Positions 1-8,110 of a stretch of DNA of 64,000 bases are shown here, in pieces. This DNA comes from Photobacterium profundum SS9 (GTDB lineage: Bacteria; Pseudomonadota; Gammaproteobacteria; Enterobacterales; Vibrionaceae). Each line of letters starts with the position of its first letter. Positions within the stretch are counted from its first letter, which is position 1. The translations under genes and the position numbers were made by a program. The DNA is taken from the NCBI RefSeq assembly GCF_000196255.1, contig NC_006370.1:2803411-2867410 (forward strand). Direction: 5' to 3'. The notes under the pieces were generated by a model, which saw only the letters and a program-made list of their open reading frames with translations, made no database searches and was not told the DNA's origin.

Positions 1-913
1 TACAGCCTTCATGCACACCTTCTTCACGCATCTTCTTAAAGACCATTGCGATATAAAGTGGCATGACTGGAATAGCAGAACTTGCCTGAGTAACAACACT
101 CTTCAATACGGCAACATTCGCTGAACCGCCAGTAGCAGATAGCTTGTTATTTAATTCTGATGCTGCACGATCAAGGTCCATCTTCGCCTTGCCTAGTGCG
201 CCATGCCAGTAGATAGGCCAAGTAATTTCAGTACCAATGTAGCTGTAAGCGACGGTCTTACAACCATCAGCTAAAACACCCGCTTCAGATAGAGCGTTAA
301 TCCAAAGCTCCCAATCCTGACCGCCCATTACGGTAACAGTATCAGCGATTTCTTGCTCTGTTGCAGGCTCGATGCTTGCTTCAATTAATACATCTTTGTT
401 CGTATCAACGGCTGTTGCTGTGTATGTTTCACCCATTGGTTTTAGGCTTGAACGTACAACTTCACCCGTTTCAGGCATTTTACGAACAGGTGATGCTAAC
501 GAATACACCACCATATCAATCTGACCTAGGTCGGCTTTAATCAGATCAATTGTTTTCTGTTTCGCTTCATGAGAGAAAGCATCGCCATTCAGGCTCTTAG
601 AATAAAGACCTTCTTCTTTAGCCAATTTGTCGAATGCTGCTGAGTTATACCAACCTGCTGTACCTGGTTTTTTCTCTGTACTTGGCTTTTCAAAGAAAAC
701 ACCAATAGTTGCTGCATCACCACCGAATGCCGCAGCAATACGTGATGACAAACCGTAACCACTAGAAGAGCCTACAACAAGTACACGCTTAGGTGCATTT
801 GCAATTGGGCCTTGAGCTTTAGTGTATGCGATTTGCTCTTTAACGTTCTCTTCACAACCCACAGGGTGCGCTGTTGTACAAATAAATCCACGAATTTTAG
901 GTTTGATGATCAT
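1..913 (-). CDS. fabV: Trans-2-enoyl-CoA/ACP reductase FabV (3' end outside window)
   Basis: NADH-dependent enoyl-ACP (trans-2-enoyl-CoA) reductase, which does the last reduction of each fatty-acid elongation cycle in the cytoplasm. The protein starts [20 protein letters not shown], the typical FabV N-terminus, followed by a glycine-rich nucleotide-binding stretch ([15 protein letters not shown]). The FabV active-site pattern Tyr-X8-Lys is visible in [10 protein letters not shown]. About 304 of the usual ~400 residues are present; the C-terminus lies beyond base 1. ATG at 913 is preceded on its strand by GGAAGTTGAAG. It lies downstream of fadE in the same direction, but a strong terminator separates them, so it probably has its own promoter. 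Family call is very secure. Confidence 0.95.
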   Translation of the reverse strand, partial: MIIKPKIRGFICTTAHPVGCEENVKEQIAYTKAQGPIANAPKRVLVVGSSSGYGLSSRIAAAFGGDAATIGVFFEKPSTEKKPGTAGWYNSAAFDKLAKEEGLYSKSLNGDAFSHEAKQKTIDLIKADLGQIDMVVYSLASPVRKMPETGEVVRSSLKPMGETYTATAVDTNKDVLIEASIEPATEQEIADTVTVMGGQDWELWINALSEAGVLADGCKTVAYSYIGTEITWPIYWHGALGKAKMDLDRAASELNNKLSATGGSANVAVLKSVVTQASSAIPVMPLYIAMVFKKMREEGVHEGC

Positions 914-1014
914 CTTCAACTTCCCTTACATAATTGACTGTAGGATAAAAGGTTACTGGCAACTTCGCATTATTTTTATGTCTAAAAGCAGAAAAAAACA
1001 CAGTGGTTGGAGGT

Positions 1015-1052
1015 GTTATACCATTTTAGGTAAGTAAATGGTCAGATCGTTG
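1015..1052 (-). promoter_or_regulatory. Candidate fabV promoter with FadR-like operator
   Basis: On the minus strand TATAAC (1020-1015) is preceded by TGG, giving an extended -10 (TG-n-TATAAC). The plus-strand sequence AAATGGTCAGATCGTTG at 1036-1052 resembles the FadR operator core (TGGTCnGA) and covers the expected -35. It fits regulation of fabV by long-chain acyl-CoA, but the right half of the site is poor. Inference only. Confidence 0.35.
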
Positions 1053-1055
1053 CGC

Positions 1056-1100
1056 AAAAAAAAGTGCCATGCAATCGATTTTTCAATCCTTGCATGACAC
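1056..1100 (-). terminator. Intrinsic terminator after fadE
   Basis: Read on the minus strand, GTGTCATGCAA pairs with TTGCATGGCAC (11 bp with one G-U) and is followed by eight T. It ends the psrA-fadE transcript before fabV. Confidence 0.8.
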
Positions 1101-1163
1101 ATGGGAGACACCAGATTTATTATTCTTTTAAAGAATTACTGAACACAAATGGCACAATAACTC

Positions 1164-3440
1164 TTAAGCCGCCTTTCCTGGTTGCAGACCACTTTTTTTG
1201 AATTTATCAGCATCAAAGTTATCCACTTGGATCGCTTGCTGTCTCAACTGGTCAGCATTGTGCATTTTTTCAACTTCTACTTCTGTGACGATACCCGCAC
1301 TCAATGCGATTTGTAACTTTTCTGTTAATGAAACTTTGCGCGGGATCTCACCCGACTTCGTTGCTTGTACCAATTTACGCTCAATATCTTTCACGCTGTA
1401 CATGGCAACAAACGCACGTTCCATAATCGCAACTGGATCTGACTCTTTATCGCCTATGTAGCAAAGACTCGTTAAACGCTCGCGATGTGCACCTGGAGTC
1501 ATAAGTAGTTTTGCAATTTGAACCGTTACTTCATCACTCGGTGCGTCATAACGAATACCTAGCGGGAATAGAATGGTACGCAATGTACGACCTACCCCTT
1601 TACGTGGGAAGTTGTTAAGCACTTCATGAAAGGCAACGCCACACTGGTGTAAACAATGTTGTAGCGCGTAATGCACCATCGGAAGATCTTGCTGTTGACG
1701 ACCTTCATCTTCAAAACGCTTCAAGGTTGCAGAGGCTAAATACAAGTGGCTGAGTACATCACCCAATCGTGCTGATACCAGCTCACGACGCTTTAACTCA
1801 CCACCAAGACTCAACATTGCAAAGTCAGCAGCAACGGCTAGTGCCTTACTCATGCGTGATAAATGGCGATAATAAACCGCGGTTTCACCACTAACAGGTA
1901 CTGAATTAAATCGTGAACCTGTGAATGCATTCAATACTGACTTCGCGACATTACCCACCGCAAAACTGATGTGTTTCGATAACAAGCTATCAAATTCTTT
2001 TGCACCTTGCTTAGCATCAGGGTTCGCAGCAGATTCCATTTCTTTTAATACAAATGGGTGACAACGCGTAGCCCCTTGACCAAAGATCATTAAGTTTCGG
2101 GTCAGAATATTTGCGCCTTCGACGGTAATCGCAACAGGGATACCGAAGTAATGGTGGCCTAAGTAGTTCATAGGCCCAAGCTGAATCGCACGTCCGGCAT
2201 GAATATCCATCGAATCATTCAAAATTGTACGTGCCATTTCTGTCATATGGTATTTAGCAATCGCCGTAACGATTCCGGGAGTTTCACCTTGATCCAACGA
2301 CGTTGTTGTTAACGTTCGAGACGCTTCTAACATATAGGTGTAACCACCAATACGTCCCATTGCTTGTGCTACGCCTTCAAAGTTACCAATCGACATACCG
2401 AATTGCTTACGCACGTAGGAATATGCTCCCGTAGTACGTGCGGTTAGGTGACCAATTGCGGCACCTAACGCGGGTAATGAAATACCACGACCAGCTGATA
2501 GACACTCCACCAGCATACGCCAGCCGCGACCCACATATTCTTGCCCACCAATGACCCAATCCATCGGGATAAAGACATCTTGCCCACGTGTAGGACCATT
2601 CATGAATGCCATATTCAATGGATCGTGACGTTCACCAATCTCAACGCCTTGGTGATCTGCCGGAATCAAGGCACAAGTAATACCAATATCCGTTTTATCA
2701 CCAATCAAACCATCAGGGTCTTGCAGCTTGAACGCCAGACCTAATACGGTTGCAACGGGTGAAAGGGTGATATAGCGCTTGTTCCAGCTAACCTTAATAC
2801 CCAGTACTTCTTTACCTTGGTATTCGCCGTAACAAACAATACCCATATCAGGTATACCACCAGCATCTGAACCCGCTTCAGGACCTGTTAACGCAAAACA
2901 AGGGACTTCTTCACCATGGGCTAGGCGTGGTAACCAATAGTCTTTTTGCTCTTGCGTGCCGTAATGAGACAATAACTCACCAGGCCCTAACGAATTAGGT
3001 ACCATAACAGTGACTGCAGCGCTTAAACTACGCGTAGCAATTTTTGTTACGATCGTAGAGTTCGCCAGCGATGAAAAATTCAAACCACCATATTCTTTAC
3101 TAATAATTAGCGAGAAAAACTTTTCTTTTCGTAGATACGCCCATACCTCTGGCGAAAGATCTTTGTCTTCCTGAACAATTTCATAATCGTTCAGCATCTC
3201 CAATAAAGTTTCGAGCTTGGTATCGATAAACATTTGCTCTTCATCCGTGAGCTTTGGTTTTGGGTAAGCCAGCAAAGTATTCCAATTAGGCGAACCACTA
3301 AACAACTCTCCATCCCACCACACACTACCTGCTTCCATCGCTTCTCGCTCTGTATCAGATAATGGTGGCAGCACTTTTTTAAACATTTTAAAAGCGGGAT
3401 CACTGATGTAGCGTTGACGCAAATTAGTTAAAGTGCTCAT
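1164..3440 (-). CDS. fadE: Acyl-CoA dehydrogenase FadE
   Basis: FAD-dependent acyl-CoA dehydrogenase, the first oxidation step of beta-oxidation. At 758 residues it is shorter than E. coli FadE (about 814) because it lacks the N-terminal membrane segments, starting directly with MSTLTNLRQRYISDPAFKMF. The central part has acyl-CoA dehydrogenase motifs such as CFALTGPEAGSDAGG and VEGANILTRNLMIFGQGA. The C-terminal third is the FadE-specific extension (DUF1974 type). AGGACC lies upstream of ATG 3440. It follows psrA after 64 bp on the same strand with no terminator, so the two are probably co-transcribed and fadE is a likely PsrA target. Family call secure. Confidence 0.94.
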   Translation of the reverse strand: MSTLTNLRQRYISDPAFKMFKKVLPPLSDTEREAMEAGSVWWDGELFSGSPNWNTLLAYPKPKLTDEEQMFIDTKLETLLEMLNDYEIVQEDKDLSPEVWAYLRKEKFFSLIISKEYGGLNFSSLANSTIVTKIATRSLSAAVTVMVPNSLGPGELLSHYGTQEQKDYWLPRLAHGEEVPCFALTGPEAGSDAGGIPDMGIVCYGEYQGKEVLGIKVSWNKRYITLSPVATVLGLAFKLQDPDGLIGDKTDIGITCALIPADHQGVEIGERHDPLNMAFMNGPTRGQDVFIPMDWVIGGQEYVGRGWRMLVECLSAGRGISLPALGAAIGHLTARTTGAYSYVRKQFGMSIGNFEGVAQAMGRIGGYTYMLEASRTLTTTSLDQGETPGIVTAIAKYHMTEMARTILNDSMDIHAGRAIQLGPMNYLGHHYFGIPVAITVEGANILTRNLMIFGQGATRCHPFVLKEMESAANPDAKQGAKEFDSLLSKHISFAVGNVAKSVLNAFTGSRFNSVPVSGETAVYYRHLSRMSKALAVAADFAMLSLGGELKRRELVSARLGDVLSHLYLASATLKRFEDEGRQQQDLPMVHYALQHCLHQCGVAFHEVLNNFPRKGVGRTLRTILFPLGIRYDAPSDEVTVQIAKLLMTPGAHRERLTSLCYIGDKESDPVAIMERAFVAMYSVKDIERKLVQATKSGEIPRKVSLTEKLQIALSAGIVTEVEVEKMHNADQLRQQAIQVDNFDADKFKKSGLQPGKAA

Positions 3441-3504
3441 TTTTCAGGTCCTTTTGTTTCATTTATCGTTATTATTAATGTAGGGGTACGTTAAATCATT
3501 CGAG

Positions 3505-4179
3505 TTACTCTGTGCCGGTTTTGGGAGATGAAACTAAAGACAAACCTTGATCGATAGGTGCAGCAACACCCGCCGCTAAATAAGGGACTAAACGATCAAT
3601 AAGATCTTCGGTTTCAACTTTGCAGGAAAAATCATTTTCAGCGATTTCGCACAATGCTTTACTTGATGCCATGGTAAATACTGCTGCACCCAGCGTGAAA
3701 TGCAGGCGCCAAAAAAGCGTTTCAGGATCAAGTGAAGGATTTGCACGACATACCGCGCTCGTAAAAAGGGTTAGCACATCGTTGTAACGCGTTATGATAA
3801 ACCAACGTAAGTGGCCTTGAACATCGGTGTAACCTCGTCCAATCAACGACATAAAGATAGTAGTGCCACAAGGGCGGTAATCATTCAATGATGATAAAGG
3901 CTGTTTTGCACAACGAAAAACATCTTCCATTGTAATTTCATCGTGCTTAAGTAACGCTTCCAATTCATTTTTAAGCGAAGGCATGAATTGTTCTAAATAG
4001 CGACTAAGTACGGCTCTAACCAGAGTTTTCTTATCACCATAATGATAATTAACTGAAGCTAAGTTAACGCCTGCTTTACTTGTTATCGTTCTTAATGAGG
4101 TTTCTTTGAATCCATGCTCAGCAAATAGCAGTTCAGCAGCATCCAAAATACGACCTTTTGTTTCTCCCTTTCCTGCCAT
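3505..4179 (-). CDS. psrA: TetR-family fatty-acid regulator PsrA
   Basis: TetR-type repressor whose family members sense long-chain acyl-CoA and control beta-oxidation genes. The N-terminal helix-turn-helix (ILDAAELLFAEHGF, then ETSLRTITSKAGVNLASVNY) closely matches Pseudomonas PsrA, as does the later RLHFTLGAAVFTMASSKAL region, which belongs to the ligand-binding half. I chose ATG 4179 (MAGKGETK, 224 aa). A GTG at 4203 would add MCLIRVNE, but it has no ribosome site and lies inside the palindrome at 4196-4207 that looks like the operator. It is transcribed toward fadE, 64 bp away. This agrees with known PsrA control of fad genes. Confidence 0.85.
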   Translation of the reverse strand: MAGKGETKGRILDAAELLFAEHGFKETSLRTITSKAGVNLASVNYHYGDKKTLVRAVLSRYLEQFMPSLKNELEALLKHDEITMEDVFRCAKQPLSSLNDYRPCGTTIFMSLIGRGYTDVQGHLRWFIITRYNDVLTLFTSAVCRANPSLDPETLFWRLHFTLGAAVFTMASSKALCEIAENDFSCKVETEDLIDRLVPYLAAGVAAPIDQGLSLVSSPKTGTE

Positions 4180-4195
4180 TTCATTCACCCGTATT

Positions 4196-4207
4196 AAACA
4201 CACGTTT
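4196..4207. promoter_or_regulatory. PsrA-type operator upstream of psrA
   Basis: AAAC-ACAC-GTTT is a perfect inverted repeat with a 4-base spacer. It matches the core of the known PsrA box (GAAAC-N4-GTTTC) apart from the outermost base. It ends 17 bp upstream of the chosen psrA start, where a bound protein would block transcription or initiation. Autoregulation and control of the psrA-fadE transcript are inferred. Confidence 0.55.
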
Positions 4208-4415
4208 GAACTTTACATCCCGACAACATATTTAACAAGTTAAAATCAATTAAACAACGTTAGTTTTACGTATCCGTTATTGGAATACATCCTAAAATGT
4301 GACAGTGATCTTTCATTACCTTTCAATAAAAGATGTACAGAAGTTTAGATCTTTATGTATTTTTTATTTATACAAATGGAGATAAAGACCAGCGTTCAAG
4401 AAATGGTAAACCAAC

Positions 4416-4464
4416 TATACCCAAGTCACCTCAAGATGCTCGTTTCAGCGAGAATTTGGGTATA
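4416..4464. repeat. Foldback repeat, short copy A
   Basis: Short member of the dispersed family whose ends read TATACCCAAG...CTTGGGTATA. Here the two ends are joined by only about 25 bp containing CAAGATGC and TTCAGCGAGAAT, which are also found in the long copies. It looks like an internal deletion derivative of a ~265-bp element. Confidence 0.75.
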
Positions 4465-4534
4465 TTTATCAATAAGTAATGATTGCTCTTATTCCTTACA
4501 GAACTAAACCTCACTTTAAAGATCATATTTTAAG

Positions 4535-4652
4535 TTGAAAAAAGATCACATTTTTGGGAACAAATACTGGACTAGCGGGTCTTATATTATGCCACTGCTT
4601 TTTCTTAGAAGACATTCTTCATAACCCGTCCCTTTATAGAGATGGGTTTTCT
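4535..4652 (+). ncRNA. Possible orphan small RNA or leader ending in a terminator
   Basis: A plus-strand terminator at 4623-4652 (AACCCGTC pairing with GATGGGTT, then TTCTTT) has no gene upstream. The segment before it has a TTGAAA hexamer at about 4535 and an 11-codon ORF (ATG 4589, MPLLFLRRHSS) without a good ribosome site. CGGGTCTTAT near 4577 could pair with ATAACCCG, the terminator's left arm, so an attenuator-like switch is possible. No downstream plus-strand gene remains except the IS. The terminator is well supported; transcript and function are speculative. Confidence 0.3.
4623..4652 (+). terminator. Orphan intrinsic terminator
   Basis: The 8-bp stem AACCCGTC/GATGGGTT (one G-U pair) is followed by a T-rich tail. 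No annotated plus-strand gene lies within 400 bp upstream, so it should serve a small RNA or a lost gene. Confidence 0.65.
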
Positions 4653-4657
4653 TTATT

Positions 4658-4715
4658 TATACCCAAGCTACCTCAAAATCATCGCTGAAACGAACACCTT
4701 GAGGTAGCTTGGGTA
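4658..4715. repeat. Foldback repeat copy B, interrupted by an IS
   Basis: TATACCCAAGCTACCTCAA (left) and TTGAGGTAGCTTGGGTA (right) form inverted ends around a short core. The right end is split by the IS at 4716-6075: its GCTTGGGTA is duplicated on both sides of the IS, and the repeat resumes at 6076-6086. Confidence 0.8.
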
Positions 4716-6075
4716 CTGACGAATCCCCACGAAATTGATGAGTTTTCAATAAGAAGATAAGTGAGTTTTTTTAGGTGAAATGAAACTTTCATGGCTAATT
4801 GAGATCAGAACATTCACCACAAACGTCAAATTTGCATAGCCATGAAAGCAACTGAAATTCTATACCAAGATCTTCGTTCATACTACCCTCAAATTCACTC
4901 CTCACGGTTAAAGACACTTTGTACTTTTATTGAGTCTGGGATTAAAGACCAAAGAGTATCAGTGACTTATCTAGGTCGAGGCTTAGAGTCAGGCTCTGTG
5001 ACCACAAAAAAACATGACATTAAGCGAGCCGATCGCCTTATTGGTAATGCACACTTACACTGTGAGCGTCATGACTACTACGAGTATATGACCGAGCAAT
5101 TAATTGGAAGAGAAAAGCACCCTATTATTTTAATCGATTGGTCTCCAATTAATGGTCAGGAAATCTATCAACTCTTGAGGGCGAGCATTCCAATGCAAGG
5201 GAGAGGGTTAGTTTTATATGAAAAAACATTCCATGAAAGTGAACTCAACACAGAAAAAGCCCACCAGAGTTTCTTAGATGAGTTAGAGCAAGTGCTGCCT
5301 GAAGGATGCCAGCCCGTCATCACAACAGATGCTATCTATCGGTCACCTTGGTTTAAAGCCGTAGAGTTAAAAGGTTGGTATTGGATTGGCCGAGTACGAG
5401 GGCAAGTCTCACTATCTCAAGATAAGGAAACCTGGTACACAAGCTATCAATGGTTCAAGGCCGCGAAGGTAAACAAAGCTGAGCATCTTGGTGTACTTTA
5501 CTACGGTAAGGTCGCTAAATTTAAGTGTGAAGGCGTATTATTTAAGCGGAATAAAAAGGGGCGTAGTGCTAAAAAAAAGCGAGGTGGGGTTTCGCAAAGA
5601 ACAACCGATAAAACGCATGAAAAAGACGCTAATGAAGCATGGTTACTGGTTTTCAAGCTCCCTCCGAGATACAAAAATAACGCAAACATCGCGGTATCAC
5701 TGTACCGTCAACGAATGCAGATAGAAGAGAATTTTAGAGATACTAAAAATGGCAAGCTGGGCATAAGTTTAGAATATGCAAATTCAAAATCAGTGGAAAG
5801 GTTTGACAATTTACTTCTTATTGCAGGGTTGATCTTATTTATCATCTGGTGCGTTGGAAGAGCCGCGGTAATGAAAAAAATTCATTATTCACTACAAGCT
5901 AATTCACTTAAATTTCGGGCAGTATTATCCACGATTTACATTGGTCGAGAAGTTGTAAAAGACGGCAGATATACCATAACGATAGATGAATATGTTTACG
6001 TGCTAGCTCATTTATCAGAGCTAGCAGTTAGCATGGAGGATCTACTATGATGAATATTTTGTGGGGATCCCTCAG
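4716..6075 (+). mobile_element. IS10-like insertion sequence (IS4 family), 1360 bp
   Basis: The ends are inverted repeats matching 17 of 21 bases: CTGACGAATCCCCACGAAAT at the left, and CTGAGGGATCCCCACAAAAT when the right end is read inward. Both resemble the IS10 end (CTGAGAGATCCCC). A 9-bp direct repeat GCTTGGGTA (4707-4715 and 6076-6084) flanks it, the target-duplication size of the IS10 group. One transposase fills it. A Dam site (GATC) is present in the right end but absent from the left. The element looks complete and the insertion recent. Confidence 0.93.
4842..6050 (+). CDS. IS4-family (IS10 group) DDE transposase
   Basis: 402 residues, the same length as IS10 transposase and alignable along its length by eye. 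The DDE residues fit: first Asp in ILIDWSPINGQ, second in VITTDAIYRSPWF, and the Glu in the Y-(2)-R-(3)-E-(6)-K signature YRQRMQIEENFRDTKNGK. The reading frame is intact, so the element may be active. Translation starts at ATG 4842 with no good ribosome site, which is common for IS10-type transposases and keeps expression low. No passenger gene is present. Confidence 0.93.
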   Translation: MKATEILYQDLRSYYPQIHSSRLKTLCTFIESGIKDQRVSVTYLGRGLESGSVTTKKHDIKRADRLIGNAHLHCERHDYYEYMTEQLIGREKHPIILIDWSPINGQEIYQLLRASIPMQGRGLVLYEKTFHESELNTEKAHQSFLDELEQVLPEGCQPVITTDAIYRSPWFKAVELKGWYWIGRVRGQVSLSQDKETWYTSYQWFKAAKVNKAEHLGVLYYGKVAKFKCEGVLFKRNKKGRSAKKKRGGVSQRTTDKTHEKDANEAWLLVFKLPPRYKNNANIAVSLYRQRMQIEENFRDTKNGKLGISLEYANSKSVERFDNLLLIAGLILFIIWCVGRAAVMKKIHYSLQANSLKFRAVLSTIYIGREVVKDGRYTITIDEYVYVLAHLSELAVSMEDLL

Positions 6076-6101
6076 GCTTGGGTATAGGTATGCCTGAATA
6101 T

Positions 6102-6128
6102 AAAAAAAGCCTCTAAAAAGAGGCTTTT
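6102..6128 (-). terminator. Terminator of the M20 peptidase gene
   Basis: AAAGCCTCT/AGAGGCTTT stem with an A-rich loop. On the minus strand it is followed by a run of T, just after the end of the peptidase gene. Confidence 0.8.
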
Positions 6129-6153
6129 CAATATCTTATACGTAGATAAGGTA

Positions 6154-7278
6154 TTAGATACGCTTTAATACATTGGCTAATAACTGGATACGAGGCTGAA
6201 TTGAATGGATCAGCAAATATTCTTTATCGCTATGGAAGCCAGCCCCCATAGGACCAAAACCATCTAACGTCGGTATGCCAAGAGCGGCAGTAAAGTTACC
6301 ATCAGAACCACCACCTGCATCTTCCCAACCATACGTCAGTTCTAATTTATCTGCCTCTTCACTCACCAATTTTATCAGTGCTTCGGTGTCTGCTGTTGGC
6401 TGCATCGATGGCTTAAAAGTGACACGATTTACAGTTACGCTTGCCCCTTTTTCAAAAGGATTTTCCGCCATTTCACGTAACGTTTTATCGATCGTTTCCG
6501 CTTCTTCTGTATTCCAGAAACGCAGATCAACAATGGCTTTTGCGTAATCAGGCACAACATTAACAGCCATGCCCCCTTCAATAACCCCCACATTCATCGT
6601 GGTGCCAGTACTCAGATTAACCATATCCTTAATTGCCAACGACCAATGGCTTAGCTCATAAATAGCAGAAATACCATCAGCTAAAGCGGAACCTGCATGA
6701 GAAGCAACCCCATGAAATTCAAGTTCATATTTAGCGTTACCCTTACGTGATCGAATAAGGTTTCCAGTCGGTCGTGACGCTTCACACACTAATACTTGGC
6801 GACTTTGACGTGCAATGCTTTCTAACCATTCGCGAGAATATAAAGAACCGATCTCTTCATCGCAATTTAAGGCAACGACAATTGATAGCCGGTCTAACTC
6901 TTCTAGCGTCATCGCCTGTAAAGCATACCACGCACTCAATATGCCAGATTTCATATCGGTGACACCTGGGCCGTATGCTTTCTCGTCATCATATGTCATC
7001 GGACGATTAGCGACAGTACCTTCAGGAAAGACGGTATCCATATGACCGCTTAACATCACGTCATAGAATTGCGCGTCAGGCTTATTGGTTATTTTTAGGC
7101 AAGGACCAGCATCCTGATGTAATTGAAAACGTTCAACATGAAAACCAATTTGTTCAAACATTGGTGTCAACACATCAGCAATTTTAGCTACGCCAGATGG
7201 TGTACGCGTACCACAATCGATATTTACAAGTTGTTTTAGCTGGTTTAAATAGGTATCTAGGTCAAGATTCAGAGCCAC
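6154..7278 (-). CDS. M20-family metallopeptidase, carboxypeptidase G2-like
   Basis: Zinc-dependent exopeptidase of the M20 (CPG2/ArgE/DapE) family, probably removing a C-terminal glutamate or a related residue from small substrates. Metal-site residues are visible: His in SGHMDTVFPEG, bridging Asp in GPGVTDMKSG, the Glu pair in NCDEEIGS, Glu in VCEASRP, and a late His in GAGFHSDKEY. The dimerisation lid domain lies between. I chose GTG 7278 (374 aa) because AAGGAGAG sits just upstream; ATG 7317 would add 13 residues without a ribosome site. No signal peptide is seen, so it should be cytoplasmic. It stands alone between repeats with its own terminator. The substrate is not determined. Confidence 0.82.
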   Translation of the reverse strand: MALNLDLDTYLNQLKQLVNIDCGTRTPSGVAKIADVLTPMFEQIGFHVERFQLHQDAGPCLKITNKPDAQFYDVMLSGHMDTVFPEGTVANRPMTYDDEKAYGPGVTDMKSGILSAWYALQAMTLEELDRLSIVVALNCDEEIGSLYSREWLESIARQSRQVLVCEASRPTGNLIRSRKGNAKYELEFHGVASHAGSALADGISAIYELSHWSLAIKDMVNLSTGTTMNVGVIEGGMAVNVVPDYAKAIVDLRFWNTEEAETIDKTLREMAENPFEKGASVTVNRVTFKPSMQPTADTEALIKLVSEEADKLELTYGWEDAGGGSDGNFTAALGIPTLDGFGPMGAGFHSDKEYLLIHSIQPRIQLLANVLKRI

Positions 7279-7382
7279 TTTGCTCTCCTTCAATACGTCG
7301 TAGACCACGACTGGCACATTTAATTGTAGAACGGCGGTGCCAGACAGAAAAGGGATTTAGGACATCATATAGATATGATCCC

Positions 7383-7431
7383 CAAGTTACCTCAAGCGAG
7401 AATTCTGAATCCAACGTGTTGAGGTAGCTTG
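7383..7431. repeat. Foldback repeat, short copy C
   Basis: CAAGTTACCTCAA and TTGAGGTAGCTTG are the ends of the dispersed family, separated by about 20 bp that still include GCGAGAATTC. The outermost TATACC parts have decayed. Confidence 0.65.
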
Positions 7432-7578
7432 ATGATAATGTGCCAGAGCACTCGTTGCTATGCTCTGATTTGCATCATATGTTTCCAATAAAAAACACTT
7501 CACCTAAATGAAATGACAATATTAATTAAATCGTAAGATCAGTACTTTATACTAACTGCTAAATTTAAATAGAACTAA

Positions 7579-7761
7579 TTTGAACTAACCCTGAAAACAC
7601 GAGTCCTATATATTGACATTAAGATTAAAGGATTATTTGTGAGCTGGCCGCCCACACGAATAAATCGATCCTTTAATCAGCAATGCTACTGCTGAAACTC
7701 CTACTTATTGTGTTTGAATACTTTAAACTTCTACTCGCTGATATTCGGCGAGTTTTTTTTT
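7579..7761 (+). ncRNA. Diverged sRNA-like unit 0
   Basis: It starts with the same box TTTGAACTAAC as units 1-5, with TCCTA at the same distance downstream where the others have TCTTA. Its body differs: GATTAAAGGAT (7623-7633) pairs perfectly with ATCCTTTAATC (7668-7678). The 3' part is again related (CTGCTGAAACTCCTACTTATTG), and it ends in a terminator, ACTCGC/GCGAGT plus nine T. It lacks the 28-codon ORF of the other units. This suggests a paralogous small RNA with a changed 5' domain. Confidence 0.45.
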
Positions 7762-7866
7762 GCATTATCTTCAGCCAAAAGATTTGTATGAAACATTCGA
7801 AAGAATGTGTCATTTCACTATCAATACGTAACGTTCATTATCCCATCAAAAATCATTCTAAAATAA

Positions 7867-8049
7867 TTTGAACTAACTAAACAATGCACACTCTTATTAC
7901 TATGATTGAGATTACTGGTTTGCATCCTTACCGAAAGGGTGACTACGTTACATTGACCTTGATAGTCTGAATTACCACTGCTGCTACAAACTCCTAATTG
8001 TTTTATGGAACATTCCTCCCGCTGACATTATTATCAGCGGGATTTTTTT
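7867..8049 (+). ncRNA. sRNA-like unit 1
   Basis: TTTGAACTAAC box, then TCTTATTACTATGAT (promoter-like), hairpin CATCCTT-ACCGA-AAGGGTG, stem GACTA/TAGTC, a single-stranded tract with ACTGCTGCTACAAACTCC, and terminator CCCGCTGA/TCAGCGGG plus T7 at 8018-8049. Coordinates run from the upstream box to the terminator; the transcript should start about 35-47 nt in. It differs from the other units by a few substitutions. An overlapping ORF (7884-7970) could encode 28 residues but has no ribosome site. Likely a trans-acting, Hfq-type RNA; function unknown. Confidence 0.5.
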
Positions 8050-8110
8050 ATCCTAAAAAACACAAAAAAATCACCCAAATTATCATTCCCCTGTTTGTTA
8101 TGAATAAATA

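Noticed and set aside
7683..7871. 62-codon plus-strand ORF
   Set aside because: Runs across the terminator of unit 0 and into the promoter box of unit 1.
7905..8000. Riboswitch (c-di-GMP GEMM or TPP) because of CCGAAAGGGTGAC
   Set aside because: The conserved GEMM and TPP core strings are missing and no gene follows; each unit ends in a terminator.
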